Source of the DNA: Neospora caninum Liverpool
Lineage: Eukaryota > Apicomplexa > Conoidasida > Eucoccidiorida > Sarcocystidae
Direction: 5' to 3'
Length of the DNA: 64,000 nucleotides
Assembly: GCF_000208865.1 (NCBI RefSeq)
Contig: NC_018391.1
Location: forward strand, 930,001 to 994,000
The notes below the pieces were generated by a model that saw nothing but the letters and a program-made list of their open reading frames with translations, made no database searches and was not told where the DNA came from. The number at the start of each line of letters is the position of its first letter. Position 1 is the first letter of the stretch. The translations under genes were made by a program, and so were the position numbers. Positions 52,501 to 64,000 of the stretch are shown here, one piece after another.

Positions 52501-55500
52501 GATGCTTCGAATTCTGCTTCGAGTGCACGAGGCGTCTCAGGAGGGAACGGCTTCCGACCTGCACAGTGTCCGAATAAAAGGAGACGCCGACGGCAGTGAC
52601 GAGGAACGCTTCTCGCCCGTCGCTGAACAGACACTGATGCAGGCGGCACTGGACTTCTACGAGGGTCGAGACGCGATTTTCGAAAGTGACTGTTGGAGCG
52701 ACTCCAAGGGCGCAGAGGAGGCGCGGCGCTTCGGGTGTCCGGCCGCCGTCTCTTCACCGCCTCGCAGGTGTTCTGGCGAAACAGAAACCGACGCAAACGA
52801 CAAGGAAGAGGAAGACAAGGAAGTCGAGGAAGGAAAGAAAGTAAGGACCAGAGAGGCGAAGACCGCAGGTCGCGAAGACATTCCCGGGGCATTTGCTCTC
52901 GTGCGGCGAGGCGTGACTGCGATCCAGGACAGTCTCATCTCCTTGTCGAATCCGACAAACCTTCCTCTCCAGGGACAGCTTTTCTTTGACGCGAAGGACG
53001 AACAGGGCGCCATCACCGGCGCTGTGGTGGACGGAGGAAAAGACGGAAACGTCGCGGCTGCCGAGGCCAGGCTGATGGCGCAGGCGTCTCTGCAAAGAGT
53101 CGCCTGTCTCTGGATGGCTGTGGGGCTGTACGAAGCCTGCCGCCGGCTCACCTACCTGGGAGGCGACGAGAACGGAAAAGAGGCTAAGGACGACGGCGAC
53201 GAGAGCGACACAACGGAAAAGCGAGCGAGAGACCGCGAGAGGACTGGGAGCGCCTTCTTGGGGAGGTTTCTTGTTGACGCTTTTGCCAGTCTGTGCTGCC
53301 GGCTGTCTGTCGAGGTTTTCTGCTCGAACAAGGCAGACGCGCTGGCCCGGGCTCTCCTTCCTCCGGCGCGTTCTCTCTGCGTCTCCGCTCCCAGCTTGCC
53401 TCTTTCCCCTTCGTCCTTGTCTGCGTCCTCACTTGCGTCGGCTGCGCGCCATCTCCTCGCGCGGCTTGAGAGCCTGCTGGAGCTTCTCATCCACGACATG
53501 CCAGTGAGGGGAAATAGCGCCGACGAAGTGGAGACAGCGAGCGACGCTTCCCCAGGAGAGACTGAGGTCGGCGCTTCTCTGTTGGACTTCTTTTCGCGTC
53601 TCCAGCTGACTGTGTCCCTGTGGGGGCTTCTGCGTCGACTCCCGCTGTCGTGGCGTGCCGAGAAGAAAACCGATCCGGACTCTCTCCCGTCTTCGCCCCT
53701 TTCTTCCGCTTCGCTCCGACACAAGGCCGACCGCTGCATGCTGCGGCTCGCGCGGAGTTTCTGCCGACGGCAAGGCGGCGCGAAGAAGCTGGACGAGTTC
53801 GCGACCATCCTCGCTTCGCGCGGCGGACCTTCCGTCTCCGCGGACGGCGAGAAGGCCGCGGTCGATCCGAAGAAAGTTCTTGCCTCTGCTCGCCGTCGCG
53901 CATGTCTCTTTGCGGGAGCCTGGTGTCAGGTCTACCTGCCTGTGTGGCGCGCAGGCTTGCTGGCGGCGTCTGCGTTGCCTGCGTCGCCTGCGTCGTCGAA
54001 GGCCAGCGGCGGTCGCAAGGGAGAGAAGAAGGCGGAGGACGCCGAAGGAGCCGACGAGGCGACTCTCAGGCGGAAGAGGGTGTGGACACTCGCCGAGGAA
54101 ATCGTGCACTCAGACGCTCTGTGGCAACTCGCCACTGCACTCCGCTTTCTCTGCTACGCTGCTGCCAAGGACGCGCAAGCTGGAAGCAGTGGAGACACGG
54201 AGGGTGACGGCCGGGAAGCCGAAGGACAATCAGGGCGACCAGCGATGGTTCGAACCGGTGCAGAGAAACGCGCGGCGCTAGAAAACATGGAAACGACAGG
54301 AAGCGAAACTGTTTTTGAACCCTCGGATGAAGACCTTCAGCTCGCCTTGCTGCCGCTCTTCCACTGTCTGGGTTCCGAGCTCCTCCCGATCTACTACTCG
54401 GCTTCCGCTGAGAAGCGAGTCGAGGATACAGACGCGGGTCGCGGTGAAGGCCGACGGGGGAACAGCGCTTCCTGGGATGCCGGACAGGCCTTGGACGGAT
54501 ACGAAGGCGGCGAGGGCAACTGGGATACCAGCTACGGAGATTCCCAGCAGGGCGGCCGGTCGATTTTCTTTGCTGACGAAGAGGAGGAGGAAGCGCGAGA
54601 AGCGGAGCAGCACCGGTCTGTGCCTCAGCGAGGCGAGGCGTCTCCAGACAAACGGCCTCTGGCCTTGCTCATCGATCTGTTGCCGAAGGAACTGTACGCG
54701 TTGTTTGCGTCGCTCTACGGCGCCTCGACGTCTTCGGCCGATCTCTGCCTCCGAAACATCTTCATGGCGGACCGTGCAGAAGTTCGCGAGGTGTACATAC
54801 ACTCGAGCTTTGCCTTCACCGCTCAGCGCGCTGCGGAGGCGGGGACAGCGGACTCGCATGCATCGCCTTTCGCTGTGCTTCCCGTCACGGACGCGCTCGC
54901 ATGGACCGCCCGTCTGCCGCAGCCTCAAGAAGGCGGCGGCGAGAGGCTCCAGGCAACCAGAAGAGCCGAAGAGAACGAAGGCGAAGACGCCCTTCTTCTG
55001 CTTCTCCGTTTCCTGCGACAATCCGCGGATGCAACGGCGGTCGAGGAAGCAGAGAGAGGCCGGAGGAAGCGGCGGAAGGACCGGCAAGGGACGAAGCAAA
55101 CCAGGGACTGTCTGGCGCATGCGTGGACACTCGACGACTTCCACGCATTTGTCAACGAATGTGATGAAGACACGCCTTCTTTGTCTCTCACGTCCGTCCT
55201 CGTCACAGCCCTCGGATCTTCACAGGCGACTGCGCTCGACTGGCTCGGGCTAAACCCGGTCCGCGTGCAAAAGACGCTCGATGCCTTCCCTTTCGCGGCC
55301 TGTCTTCCGCGGAATCTGGAGACGTTTTTCGATCGCTCCGATCGCGGGGACGACGCGCCGTGTCGTCCAGGAGACGGCCACGCCTCGCTTGCAGGCCGGT
55401 GCACTGTGTCAGCAACTCCCCTGGTGTCGAGCGGGGCCTCAGTGGGGTGTCTGTACACCTCAGCGGGTAGCCGCTCCGAAAGCGCGCGGCAAGCTAGCGA

Positions 55501-58500
55501 GGCATCTGGCGGCGAGGATGCTCTGTTCCGCCTTTTGTCTCCGACAAACAAGACGGCCGGAATCGAGGTTGACCACGAGATGCTCTACCAGGCTCGTTTG
55601 GCCCTGTCGGCCTGGGTCTCCGACCGGGCCCGATCGTTCGCCTCTCCCTCCGCCTCATGCGACGAAGCTCACAGGCGGCGAGACAGCGCGAAAGGGGAAG
55701 TTGCACGGGAAGCACCAGGCGACGCCGCCCCAGCGTACGATGCCGCCTACCTCGTTCCGTTCCTCACCGGCCGCCTCGTCGCGGCGTGCGCGTCTCTCCT
55801 TTATCAGCTGGGTGATCCGCGCGAGGCTGAGGGGCGGAAGAGCGCGAACGAAGAAGGCCCTCTGGAGGAAGAGGCCGAGGTCGAGGCAGGGGATCGAGAC
55901 TCGAAACAGGAACGGCGGGAAGGCAAATCGCGGGAATCTGTAGACATTCAAGTTCAACCCAGGAGAGACGCGTCGCCCTCGCTAGCTGTTCTGGCCAGAC
56001 GCGCATGCGGGACTGCCCACCGGTGGCTCCAGCTCCAGAGAGACAAGGCCGAGCCGGAGGAGACCGGCGGGGCGGCGCGAGAGCGGCGCCGTCGCCGGAA
56101 GCGGCGGAGACACGCAGACGGAGAAGACGAGGACACTGGAGACCTCGGATACGCAGAAGACGACGAGGAGGCCGGGCGAGAGAACGCGGGGACCTCCGCA
56201 ACGGAGGACGACACAGACAGCAGGCTCCTCGTCGCCTTCGACGTGGAGGAGCTGGAGCGCGCGACGAACCACGTCTGGCCGTTCCTCAACGCCGCACGTC
56301 AACTGCAGACTCGCCAGCGTATGCGACGCGAGCAGACGGAGAGACTAAAGCAGGGAGGGGAGGCCGTGGGAGATTTCGAGGCCGAGACCGAAGACGACGG
56401 ACGCCGGGTGGAGATTGAGGAACTCGCGAACGAAGAGCAGGCGGAAGAAGACTTGGAACGATGGGCAGAAGAGAAACAGAAAGTCGACCAGCAAGGCGTC
56501 TGGCTGAGGCGGTTCGCGTCCGGAGGTGGTTTGCAAATTCTCCTCATGGCGCTGTCTTCCACGGTAAGTTGGAGGGCTTTTTCACCCGCTAATGGGCTCC
56601 AAGCATCTCCATTCTTCGTCCCAAACTCTCCTTCCCAGCTCCCGTGGGCGAGTCCTCTTGAGTTACCGGTGCGCATATGCCGGCCCTTCGCCCCTTCTTC
56701 GTCTCTCTCATCGTCTGTTTCTCTCTCGCAGTGTGGCGTTTCACACGCTTCCGTCTTGTCTCCCGTGAGCGTTTTAGGTCGTCTTCCCCCCCCCCCCCCC
56801 TCGCCCCTGTTTCTTGGCCGGCGCTGTCTCCACCTCCGGTTCCCCCCTGTCCCTTTTCGTTTTCCCTGTCTCATCTTCCTCATTCGTTTGGTTCTCCCTC
56901 TCCTCCTCTGTGCGTGCCTGTAGGACTCGGAAGTGCGCAGAGTGGCGTATCACGGCCTCGCCGTTTTCTCGCACCTGCTCAATCTCTCAGGGGACCTGAC
57001 TCTCCTCCTCGCCTTTGCCGAGAAACGCTTGCTGCTCTCGAAAATAGCAGCCCTGTCGGCCTCTCTGTCAGCTGCCGTCGGCGACGGGTCTGCCTCGGCG
57101 GCTAGCCAAAAGACTTCGCTCCTGTCGGCCAGAAAGCGAATGCTCACCCGCCAGCTGGAGCAGCACCGGAGCGGCTTCGCGTTCCGCGAGTTGCGACAAG
57201 TCCAACTCCTGCTCGCAGCGGTGCGAAGCAGCATCGCCCCGCCCGCAGCGCCGGAGCCGAGCGCCGACACAGGCGCCGCAGCCGCGGAAGGAGGGGGGGA
57301 AGACGCGCACGAGGGAAGGACTCGAGACAGAAAACGAAGACGCAGGCGCTCGGAACTCGAGGACGAGGAAGACTGTGACGGAGACGAAGCGTGGCGAGAG
57401 ATGGAAACAGGACACGCGACTGAGGCGCCAGCAGAACGAAACGACGCAGACCTGTGTCCCGAGGTACAGAGTGACCGCCTTTTCGCACGTCTCCCGATTT
57501 GCCTACGAGCCCCGCGGCCGCTGCCCTCAAACACAGTCCGTTCTTCACAGGAACAGATACGCACATTCGCATATATGTATATATACATATATCTTCGTGG
57601 CTACTGGGGTATATACATATTTGGAGCAGTATCATGTGTTTTGTGGCACTGTTTCACATCTATTCTAAAATGTCGATCGGGCATTCTGCTCCTTTTCCTC
57701 TAGGTTTCGTTCTCTCAACGTGTTTCCGCCTGTGCCGGTCGTTTCGTCGTGTTCACTGCTACATGGCGCCTCCGAGTGTCCTCGCTGCTGTTTTCTCTTC
57801 AAGGCCCTCCACCCGATCCTGACAGCCTTCGCGGCGTCTGCGGTCCCCTTCCTTCTCCAGCCGGAACATCCCCTCTTTTCGCTCTTGAACGAGTTTCTGC
57901 TCCAGCGCTCCAACCTTTCGTCTCTTCTCTTCTCGCGAGCCGCTTCGCCCTTCCTCTACCTGCCTGCGCGCGCCTCTGCCAGTGCGGGGCCGTGCCACGC
58001 CACCGGCCTCGGGTCTCTCTTTTCGACGTTTCTGCTCTCTCCTGTCTCCGTCTCTTCCCTCCAACAGAAGCAGTTTGTTCTCACATGTCTCCTTCGGGCC
58101 CTTGCGGCTTCGACGTGCGCCGCTCCTGCTCCCTCTGTCTCCGATGCGTCGAGCCGAGCTCGGCCCTACCGGGATCGCGACGCGGAGACGGTGTCTCTGC
58201 TTCTCCCGCCCTCGTCTGTCTTTCTGTTTGCGTCGTCGCCCACTCTCGCGTTTGCTTCCTTTTCTTCACCCTTCCTCGCAGGTGTCTTCGCAGCCCTCCA
58301 GCTGTCCCTACAGCTCCCCGCGGGCTTCGCCAACCGTCTCGTTCTCCCGGCGGCGACCCTCGCTTCGGGGTCTTCATCCCGCACAAGCAGCGTGCGCGCT
58401 CTGCCTATCGCCTGCTGGAATGCATGCGCCCTGTTGCAGCGTCAAGCCCTCGTACCATGGCTTCTCCACCACACGCGTTTGCTTCTCTTCCCCCCCGCGT

Positions 58501-60704
58501 CGCCTTTCTCGTCTCCCTCCTCTCCGCTCGCAGCCGCCTCCTCGTGGGGCCGCTACCTCAGCTTCTTCCTCTGGCAGACGCTCCCACTCCCTCACCTCTC
58601 TTCGGCGCTCTCGTCTGTCCGTCGCCTGCGCGCGGAGGCGGAAGCTCGGGACAAAGACTTGCGTAGTTTCGCCCAACAGAGACGAGACGCGCTCCACGCG
58701 GCGCGGGATGTCCTCGCGCTCTTTTCGGCCCTTCTCGATGCGTCGCTCCTCGCTCCTGTCCTTCCTTCTTTTGGTCAAGACGACGCCTTGGGCCTCGCCC
58801 CCGCAGGTTGCGTGGATCGCGAGGCGGCAAAGGAAACCGCAGACGAGGAGTTACGTCGAGGCGAGGCAACTGACAACTCAGAAGATCTCGAAATCCCCGC
58901 GGCGACTCTCGAGGGCGCCTGGCGACGCGCAGTCCTCCTCCGCCTTCTCCACCTGTTTGTGTCGAGAGAAGAAGAAAAGGTCGCCGACGAAGAGACGCAC
59001 AAGCAGTTTGAGCCTACGCCGAGCAAAAAGAGAAAGGTCAAAGACGAGACACATGGGACTGCGAAACTCCGGGAGACGGAAAGCCACAGATCGGGGTCTC
59101 AAGGCACCGCACCTCGCTCTTCCAACTCCGACGCCTCGCAGTGTGTTCTGGCAAGTCCCGAAGGAGACGCCGATTTGCTCCTTCGTGCGGAGGTTGTCGC
59201 ATGGCCTCTCTTTTTAGGGTTTTCTTTGCCTCCCGTGTCGCCCGCCCTCCGGCCCCGTTCTGATCGGTCCCTGGGTGATATTTCCTCTCTCGCTGCTCAA
59301 GTCGCTGTGCTGAGATCGCGACTTCTCGGGATTCCCCACCCTTCTCCGGCCGCGCAGTTCAGTGCCTCAGTCTCGACGGCCTTGAACCGGAATCCTCGAC
59401 GGGGGCGAGAAGGCCAGGCGCCTCCCCGGGTGCAGGCGAGCTCCGAAGGCCCCACGCTTCTTGTTTCGTTGTTCGAGTTCCTCCGATTCATCGTCCGTCT
59501 CTGGTACGCTCTGAATCTCTCTCGCGACTGTCGGTCTTCGCTGCCGCCGTCGGCATCGTCTACGGTGCGGCGGCCTGGCGCAGGTGCCGGGTCTTTGGAC
59601 GCCGAGGCGACAAAACAGTCCGGTTTTCTCCGATTTGGGGCGTCTCCGCCTCTCGCCGAGAAACGAGAAGACGGCGAGAGGGACGAGGTGCGACAGGCGG
59701 CGAGTCGCCTCTTCCAGCTCTGCTGGAGACTGTGCTGGTGCGCCTGTTCCCTTTTTCAACCTGCGTTCTGTTTGTTGGCTTCGCCCGCGATCGGATGCCG
59801 CGATGCGGCCAAGAGTCCTGCGGGAGAAGGCGCAGTCTCGCCGTGCTCGAGGCAAGTAAAGAAGCTCAAGAAGCACACACAGGAAGAAGAGAGCGAAACC
59901 ACGGAGTGGGGTGAAGACGAGAAAGAAAGCGGAGCAAGTCGAAGAGGAGAGAACACAACAGGACGGTTCAACAGGCTGGCGCTCTCGCCCCTGCAAAAAG
60001 CGCAGCTTCAACAACTCAGACAAGCTGCAGCTGCATGCGTCGCAGACGTCCTCACTCTTTGCGAAGCCGTCGCGCTCTCCACCTCGAGAGACAGGCGGCG
60101 AGACGAGGTGGAGACAAGCAGAGGAAGTGGAGGTTGGGAGGCGGCTCGCCACGGCGAGGCGCGTTGGTCCGATCGAACTGTGCGGACAGCCGCGCCTCCC
60201 AACTTCGAAAGGAACAACGCATACAGCACAGAAGAGCGTCGCGTGTGTGAGGTGGTGCTTGCCATGTTAAGTCAGGAAGATGGAGCAAAGGCCATGTCTC
60301 CGCTCAGTGCCGAACGGAGACAAGCCCTCGCGAGAAAAGAAGAACTCCTGCTGCAGTGGCTGCAGATCTGGTGTCTCCTCTCGAGGGCCCCAGACGGAGA
60401 CACCTGCGCCGCAGGCCTGCTCTGTGAGGGGCAACCTGCGCGCTTCTCGCTCACTTCTTCTCGCTCCGCGAGATACATTAAATGGATGTGCTCTCAGGGC
60501 TGGCGAGGGTAATTGCAGAAACGCGTCGCTTCCCGGTCTATGTGGTGTCTGACTTCTTGTTCTCTCGTTCCCGTGAACTCACGCAGGCTCCGAGAGCTCC
60601 GAGACTGCCAGATCTTTCATCTGGTTGCGCTTGGAACGGCGAGAACAGGCAGAGTCTGGCTGCGCTGTGCTTTTCCTACTGCCTACAACTGTTTGAGGCA
60701 GTGA
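43515..60704 (+). CDS. URB1: URB1/Npa1-like nucleolar pre-ribosome assembly protein, giant
   Basis: Six exons fit in phase: 43515-47206, 47619-48083, 48655-56563 (donor GTAAGT), 56924-57463, 57804-60508 and 60587-60704, giving about 5,142 residues. URB1/Npa1 acts in the nucleolus in early 60S pre-ribosome assembly. Evidence for the family is strongest at two places. The N-terminal helical-repeat region has LVLSFLQALRPVFLPPQQEL with LLSLLAAYPLELHTRFLETF (about 790-830), then RQHLTASLLHSSLSVNFFGF (about 945-965). The C-terminal NopRA1-type region has EVRRVAYHGLAVFSHLL (about 4025), FRELRQVQLLLAAVRSSI (about 4110) and LHPILTAFAASAVPFLLQPE followed by HPLFSLLNEFLLQR (4203-4237). Yeast and human URB1 are 1,700-2,300 residues. 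The excess is acidic Lys/Glu/Asp and Ser/Gly/Ala low-complexity insertions. The start context is good (GCCAAGATG). The weak points are the GTACAG donor after exon 4 and the last exon, where a second frame is also open. Confidence 0.85.
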
Positions 60705-60995
60705 GACGCGTTGAAGCCGCAGTGTGGTCAACACTGACCCTCTCACTCCTCAGTTTCAGTGAGCATGCCGAACGCGACGCGAAAGAGGAAGGAGCGCCAG
60801 GCCTCCTTTCCTTCAAAGTGCCGAGCTGCGAAACCTCGCGCCGTCGCATCGAGATCCACGTGCCGCTCGTGAGAAAGGAGATACTGTTCCTCGTGCTGAT
60901 AGGAGGCAGCTCCAAGCGAATTACCAGAAATACACGAAGCGTGGAATCACTAGCCGCCTCCATCGACGATGCGAGCATACCTTTTATGCAGTCAT

Positions 60996-61000
<5 letters not shown>

Positions 61001-61030
<30 letters not shown>
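61001..61030. repeat. TA microsatellite
   Basis: About fourteen TA dinucleotides downstream of the predicted URB1 stop. Confidence 0.9.
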
Positions 61031-61032
<2 letters not shown>

Positions 61033-61489
61033 TACACATACACGTACATCAATTGATACAAATATCCCTATATATACATACACATGAATGTATGTTGGCC
61101 TGTATTGGCCGAAAGAGGTGTTGTAGGTTTTCGCCTCGACCCGGAGAGAGACGCGCGCTTCATGCAGATTTAAGCTTTTGCGATCCGTAGCTTTTCCACT
61201 CTTCAGTCCGGAGACACTCGAGAAGGCCGTCTCTCTGACTTCTGTGCAGACACAGAGGTGGCCCCGTCGGTTCTCCCAAGAAGAGGCAAAACCGGGCGAG
61301 AGGCGACGCAAACGAACCTTGGCAAGATTCCCTGATGGCCGAAAAAGTTACGACGAAAGAGACTCGGACACGAGGGCAACCTCTCGACCTGGACCACAAG
61401 CCGTGGCCACAGACCTTTTCACAGCTTCACATCTTGCACCCTCTCCCTCCGCCTTCCCTTCGCAGAGAGACGCTTCCCCATTTAAACAC

Positions 61490-61585
61490 ATAATTATATA
61501 CATATATACCTATATATACATATATATATAGAGAGAGCGAGATATATATAGATATATATATATATAGATATATATATATAGACAT
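61490..61585. repeat. TA/GATA microsatellite cluster
   Basis: Irregular TATATA, GAGAG and GATATATA runs extend over about 95 bp between the convergent genes. Confidence 0.9.
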
Positions 61586-61905
61586 GAATATGCACATACA
61601 GGAGAGCGGGGAAACACGTACGACAACGGAGTATCCACGGCCACACGTCCCCCACAGTGCATGGCTGTAGCTTCTCTCTGGTCCACTGCAACCTTCTCGA
61701 TCTGTTTTGTGGCCTTTGCTGCGGGCGCTGCGTCTTGTGTCTCGTGCTCGGGCTCTCTTGACACAATGGTAGCAAATGAGGAGACACCGCGCACCGGTGG
61801 AGGCCGTTGGAAGCTGCGCAAAAGGGAGAGAGGGAAGAGGTTCAGACTCCCGGTGGCCGAAGGAAGTCGAGGAGGCCTGCGAGTGGACGCAGCGACGGGT
61901 TGCTT

Positions 61906-64000
61906 TCATCTGGACGGCTGCCTCTGCGACCCGGAGGCGCTGATGTATCCGCGGTAGGAGAGACTGACGAGGCGCTGCCCCAGCGACAGAGGCACGGGCA
62001 CCTCGAGACCCTGGAGAAGCTGGTCTTCTGTGAACACCCACGTGCTCACCAAGTCCTTCAGTTTCTCTCTCCGCTCTTCTTGCACCTTTTCGGCGCCTGC
62101 GCTTCTGCCTCCGACGCTCGCCTCGGCCCCGGCGTCGCCGGCGGCGTCTGCCGAGGAACAGGTCTCAGACGACGCAGAGGAAGAAGTTGATGGGCGAGGC
62201 GATGTGGACGGCGGGAAGACGAGGCGGTCGGCCGTCAGCTGGCAGTTGAACCGCGTCTTCACGTGCTCCTGGATCTCCTTGAAGGGCGTTGCAGAGCACC
62301 GGCTCTCGAGGCTGATGAAGGGCAAAATGTCGGGCGAGACAACGCGCACGCGAAGCTGAGCAGAAAAACGCAGAAAGGCGAAACCGTGGCGCAACCTCGA
62401 ACGGCCACACGCACGCAAACGGTCAAAGACACCTCGAGCGAGAGCACGAGTCCCGCACGCCGCTGCGAAGACCCTCACGTGTGTACAGGCACGACACACA
62501 TATGCTTATCTATACCGGGCGATATATATTGGTATATGCATATATTCTGTATAAATGTCTAAGTTTTAGGGTGAATGATTGGTGGATACGTGCAAAGAGA
62601 GGTGGAGAGAGCCGGGAGGAGGACCCGTGATGCGTGGGGAGAAATCGGCGTGCGAAGGGCTGCATTCGAAGGCCGACCATTGAATGGACAAAACGCTCCA
62701 CACAGAGGCAAACAGAAAGAAGAGGGGTGGCGTGGACATTTGGTTTTTGGATCCAGAAACGCATGCCTGCAAACGAAAGCAGATTTCCTTTTCTCTTCCG
62801 CGCATCTCGCCGTTTGCCTTCTCTCTCCAGATTGGTCTTTCTTCTTCCCTCGACGTTTTCGCCCCCAGCTTTCGCGTCTTCTTCCTAGATTCCCTGTTGT
62901 TGCTCTCTCGGCCTTCCCCGATGTGTCTCCTTTCCCCTGGCCTATTTACGGTCAGCTCACCTGTCGTTTCGCGACTGTATTCCAGGGAAGACGGACAATC
63001 AGTCTCGCCCAGGGAAAGGCTGCCGGGCCATCCTTTTGTTCGAGGACGTCTTCGACGAGATTGTTTTTCTGAAGGACTGCGAGGAAGCGGCTGAAAAGCT
63101 CGTTTTTCCTTTTCTTCACGCCCTCCAAAAGATCTTCTCGCCTCGCCGCTGACCAGTCGCATGCCGCGACCGTCTCCGGCGCGGCGCCGTTGGGTCCCGC
63201 GCTGTCTCCTCTTTCCGCCGATCGTCTCCTCTCGGCCGGCTGTCTCCGCTTAGGCCCTTCTCCATCTCCGCCGCCCTGGAGAGACAGAAGCGACGCAGGC
63301 GGCACAGGCAGAGGCTCCGGAAGCATCGAGAGAAAAACGTCTATCTCTCTCGGTCGATTTCCAGGGCGAGAAGCGGAGGACGCCGCCCGCGAAAAAAGGC
63401 CGCCGCCCACTGCGACGACAGGCGTCACCAAAACGCCCGGCCCTCGGCCCTCGCCACCTCGCTCTTCGTCCACCGACGCGCCATGCGCCCCGTGGTCAGC
63501 AGCCACATCAAACTGAGAAGACGAACTGGGTGAATGGGAGGCGTGGGGAGGGAGTGAGAAGCTGAGTGAATCGAAGGCGGAATCTCCGACAGCAGCGACG
63601 AGTTTCTTCTGCCACATGAGGAACTCGGTGGGGTGCATTGACGCCGTCAGCGCGGCCCCGTGCAGGACATTTGCTCGTAGTTGCGGCGTCCCAAAGAGCG
63701 CAAGAAGTGTAGCCGACGCCCCTTGCCTCGCGTCTTCTGTCTCGCCGGTATCTGCCTTCGTTGCTCGCCCCTTCTTCTCGCGCTTCCTGCTCGCCTTCGC
63801 AGCGGTATCGCTGCCCGCCTCCTCCCCGCTCCTTCCTGCCTCCGACTCTGCAATCGCCACGGCGAGGCTCAGGCGCAGCTCTTCCGGTGAGAGAATCCCG
63901 CACTGGTCTACGACGGTTTCTGCAGTTTTGCGGCCGACGCCGTCGATCTGCATGAGACTCGCAATCGCTTCAAGCCTCTTCTGCTGTCTCCGTTCGCGGA
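61906..64000 (-). CDS. Unrecognised protein with helix-hairpin-helix-like motif, 5' truncated
   Basis: Two minus-strand exons join at phase 0: the window edge to 62961 (donor CAG|GTGAGC) and 62355-61906 (acceptor TTTCTGCTCAG). They give at least 495 residues. Near the N-terminal side is RRQQKRLEAIASLMQIDGVG with RKTAETVVDQCGILSPEELR. The I-x-G-V-G-x-x-T-A core is the hallmark of helix-hairpin-helix DNA-binding motifs. The middle has a basic KASRKREKKGR stretch, an ordered part (LRANVLHGAALTASMHPTEF) and Ser/Gly-rich linkers. The C-terminal part is ordered (LEGVKKRKNELFSRFLAVLQ, WARLIVRLPWNTVAKRQ, RVRVVSPDILPFISLESRC, TEDQLLQGLEVPVPLSLGQR). I cannot name the family. DNA or nucleic-acid binding is suggested by the motif only. 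It is convergent with the URB1 gene. Confidence 0.6.

Larger units (their letters stand above)
60705..61905. other. Convergent 3' region with microsatellites
   Basis: This interval separates the ends of the URB1 gene and the right-end gene. It contains TA microsatellites and short chance frames only. It presumably holds both 3' UTRs. Confidence 0.5.

Noticed and set aside
56790..56806. Poly-C run as a feature
   Set aside because: It lies in the predicted URB1 intron 56564-56923 and is a plain homopolymer of the pyrimidine tract.

Overview
The window looks like nuclear DNA of a tissue-cyst-forming coccidian apicomplexan (Toxoplasma, Hammondia or Neospora type). The grounds are GC-rich exons split by pyrimidine-rich introns, long Ser/Ala/Arg/Glu low-complexity insertions, TA/TATG/GATA microsatellites between genes, an SRS (SAG1-related) GPI-anchored surface protein gene, and two nuclear genes for apparent apicoplast proteins with bipartite leaders. 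I cannot tell which species. All exon joins below were read by eye from splice sites and reading phase and have not been checked against transcripts.  Left part (1-8.7 kb): a partial exon at the edge, then a divergent pair of probable apicoplast genes. One is a YGGT/Ycf19-family membrane protein on the minus strand (1184-3433). The other is a ClpP-fold protein on the plus strand (4736-8647) that has lost all three catalytic residues and is therefore a ClpR-type subunit.  8.7-12.5 kb: a possible minus-strand exon, a 100-N assembly gap, and a 2.4-kb pyrimidine-rich minisatellite of 20-bp units that is open in three frames but probably not coding.  12.5-17.3 kb: a minus-strand multi-membrane-segment protein with about twenty LSSS repeats, and a divergent plus-strand hypothetical protein.  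19.4-34.9 kb: a very large minus-strand coiled-coil protein. Its main exon has more than 3,000 codons. A chain of short downstream exons, including a 16-nt microexon, joins in phase and probably belongs to the same gene.  35-43.5 kb: gene-poor, visually less GC-rich DNA holding the SRS gene and one unrecognised 565-codon ORF, both on the minus strand.  43.5-60.7 kb: one giant plus-strand gene of six exons for the ribosome-biogenesis protein URB1/Npa1. It is predicted at about 5,140 residues, roughly twice the size of its yeast and animal counterparts.  Right end: a convergent minus-strand gene with a helix-hairpin-helix-like motif, cut by the window edge. I found no tRNA, rRNA, CRISPR array or transposase.
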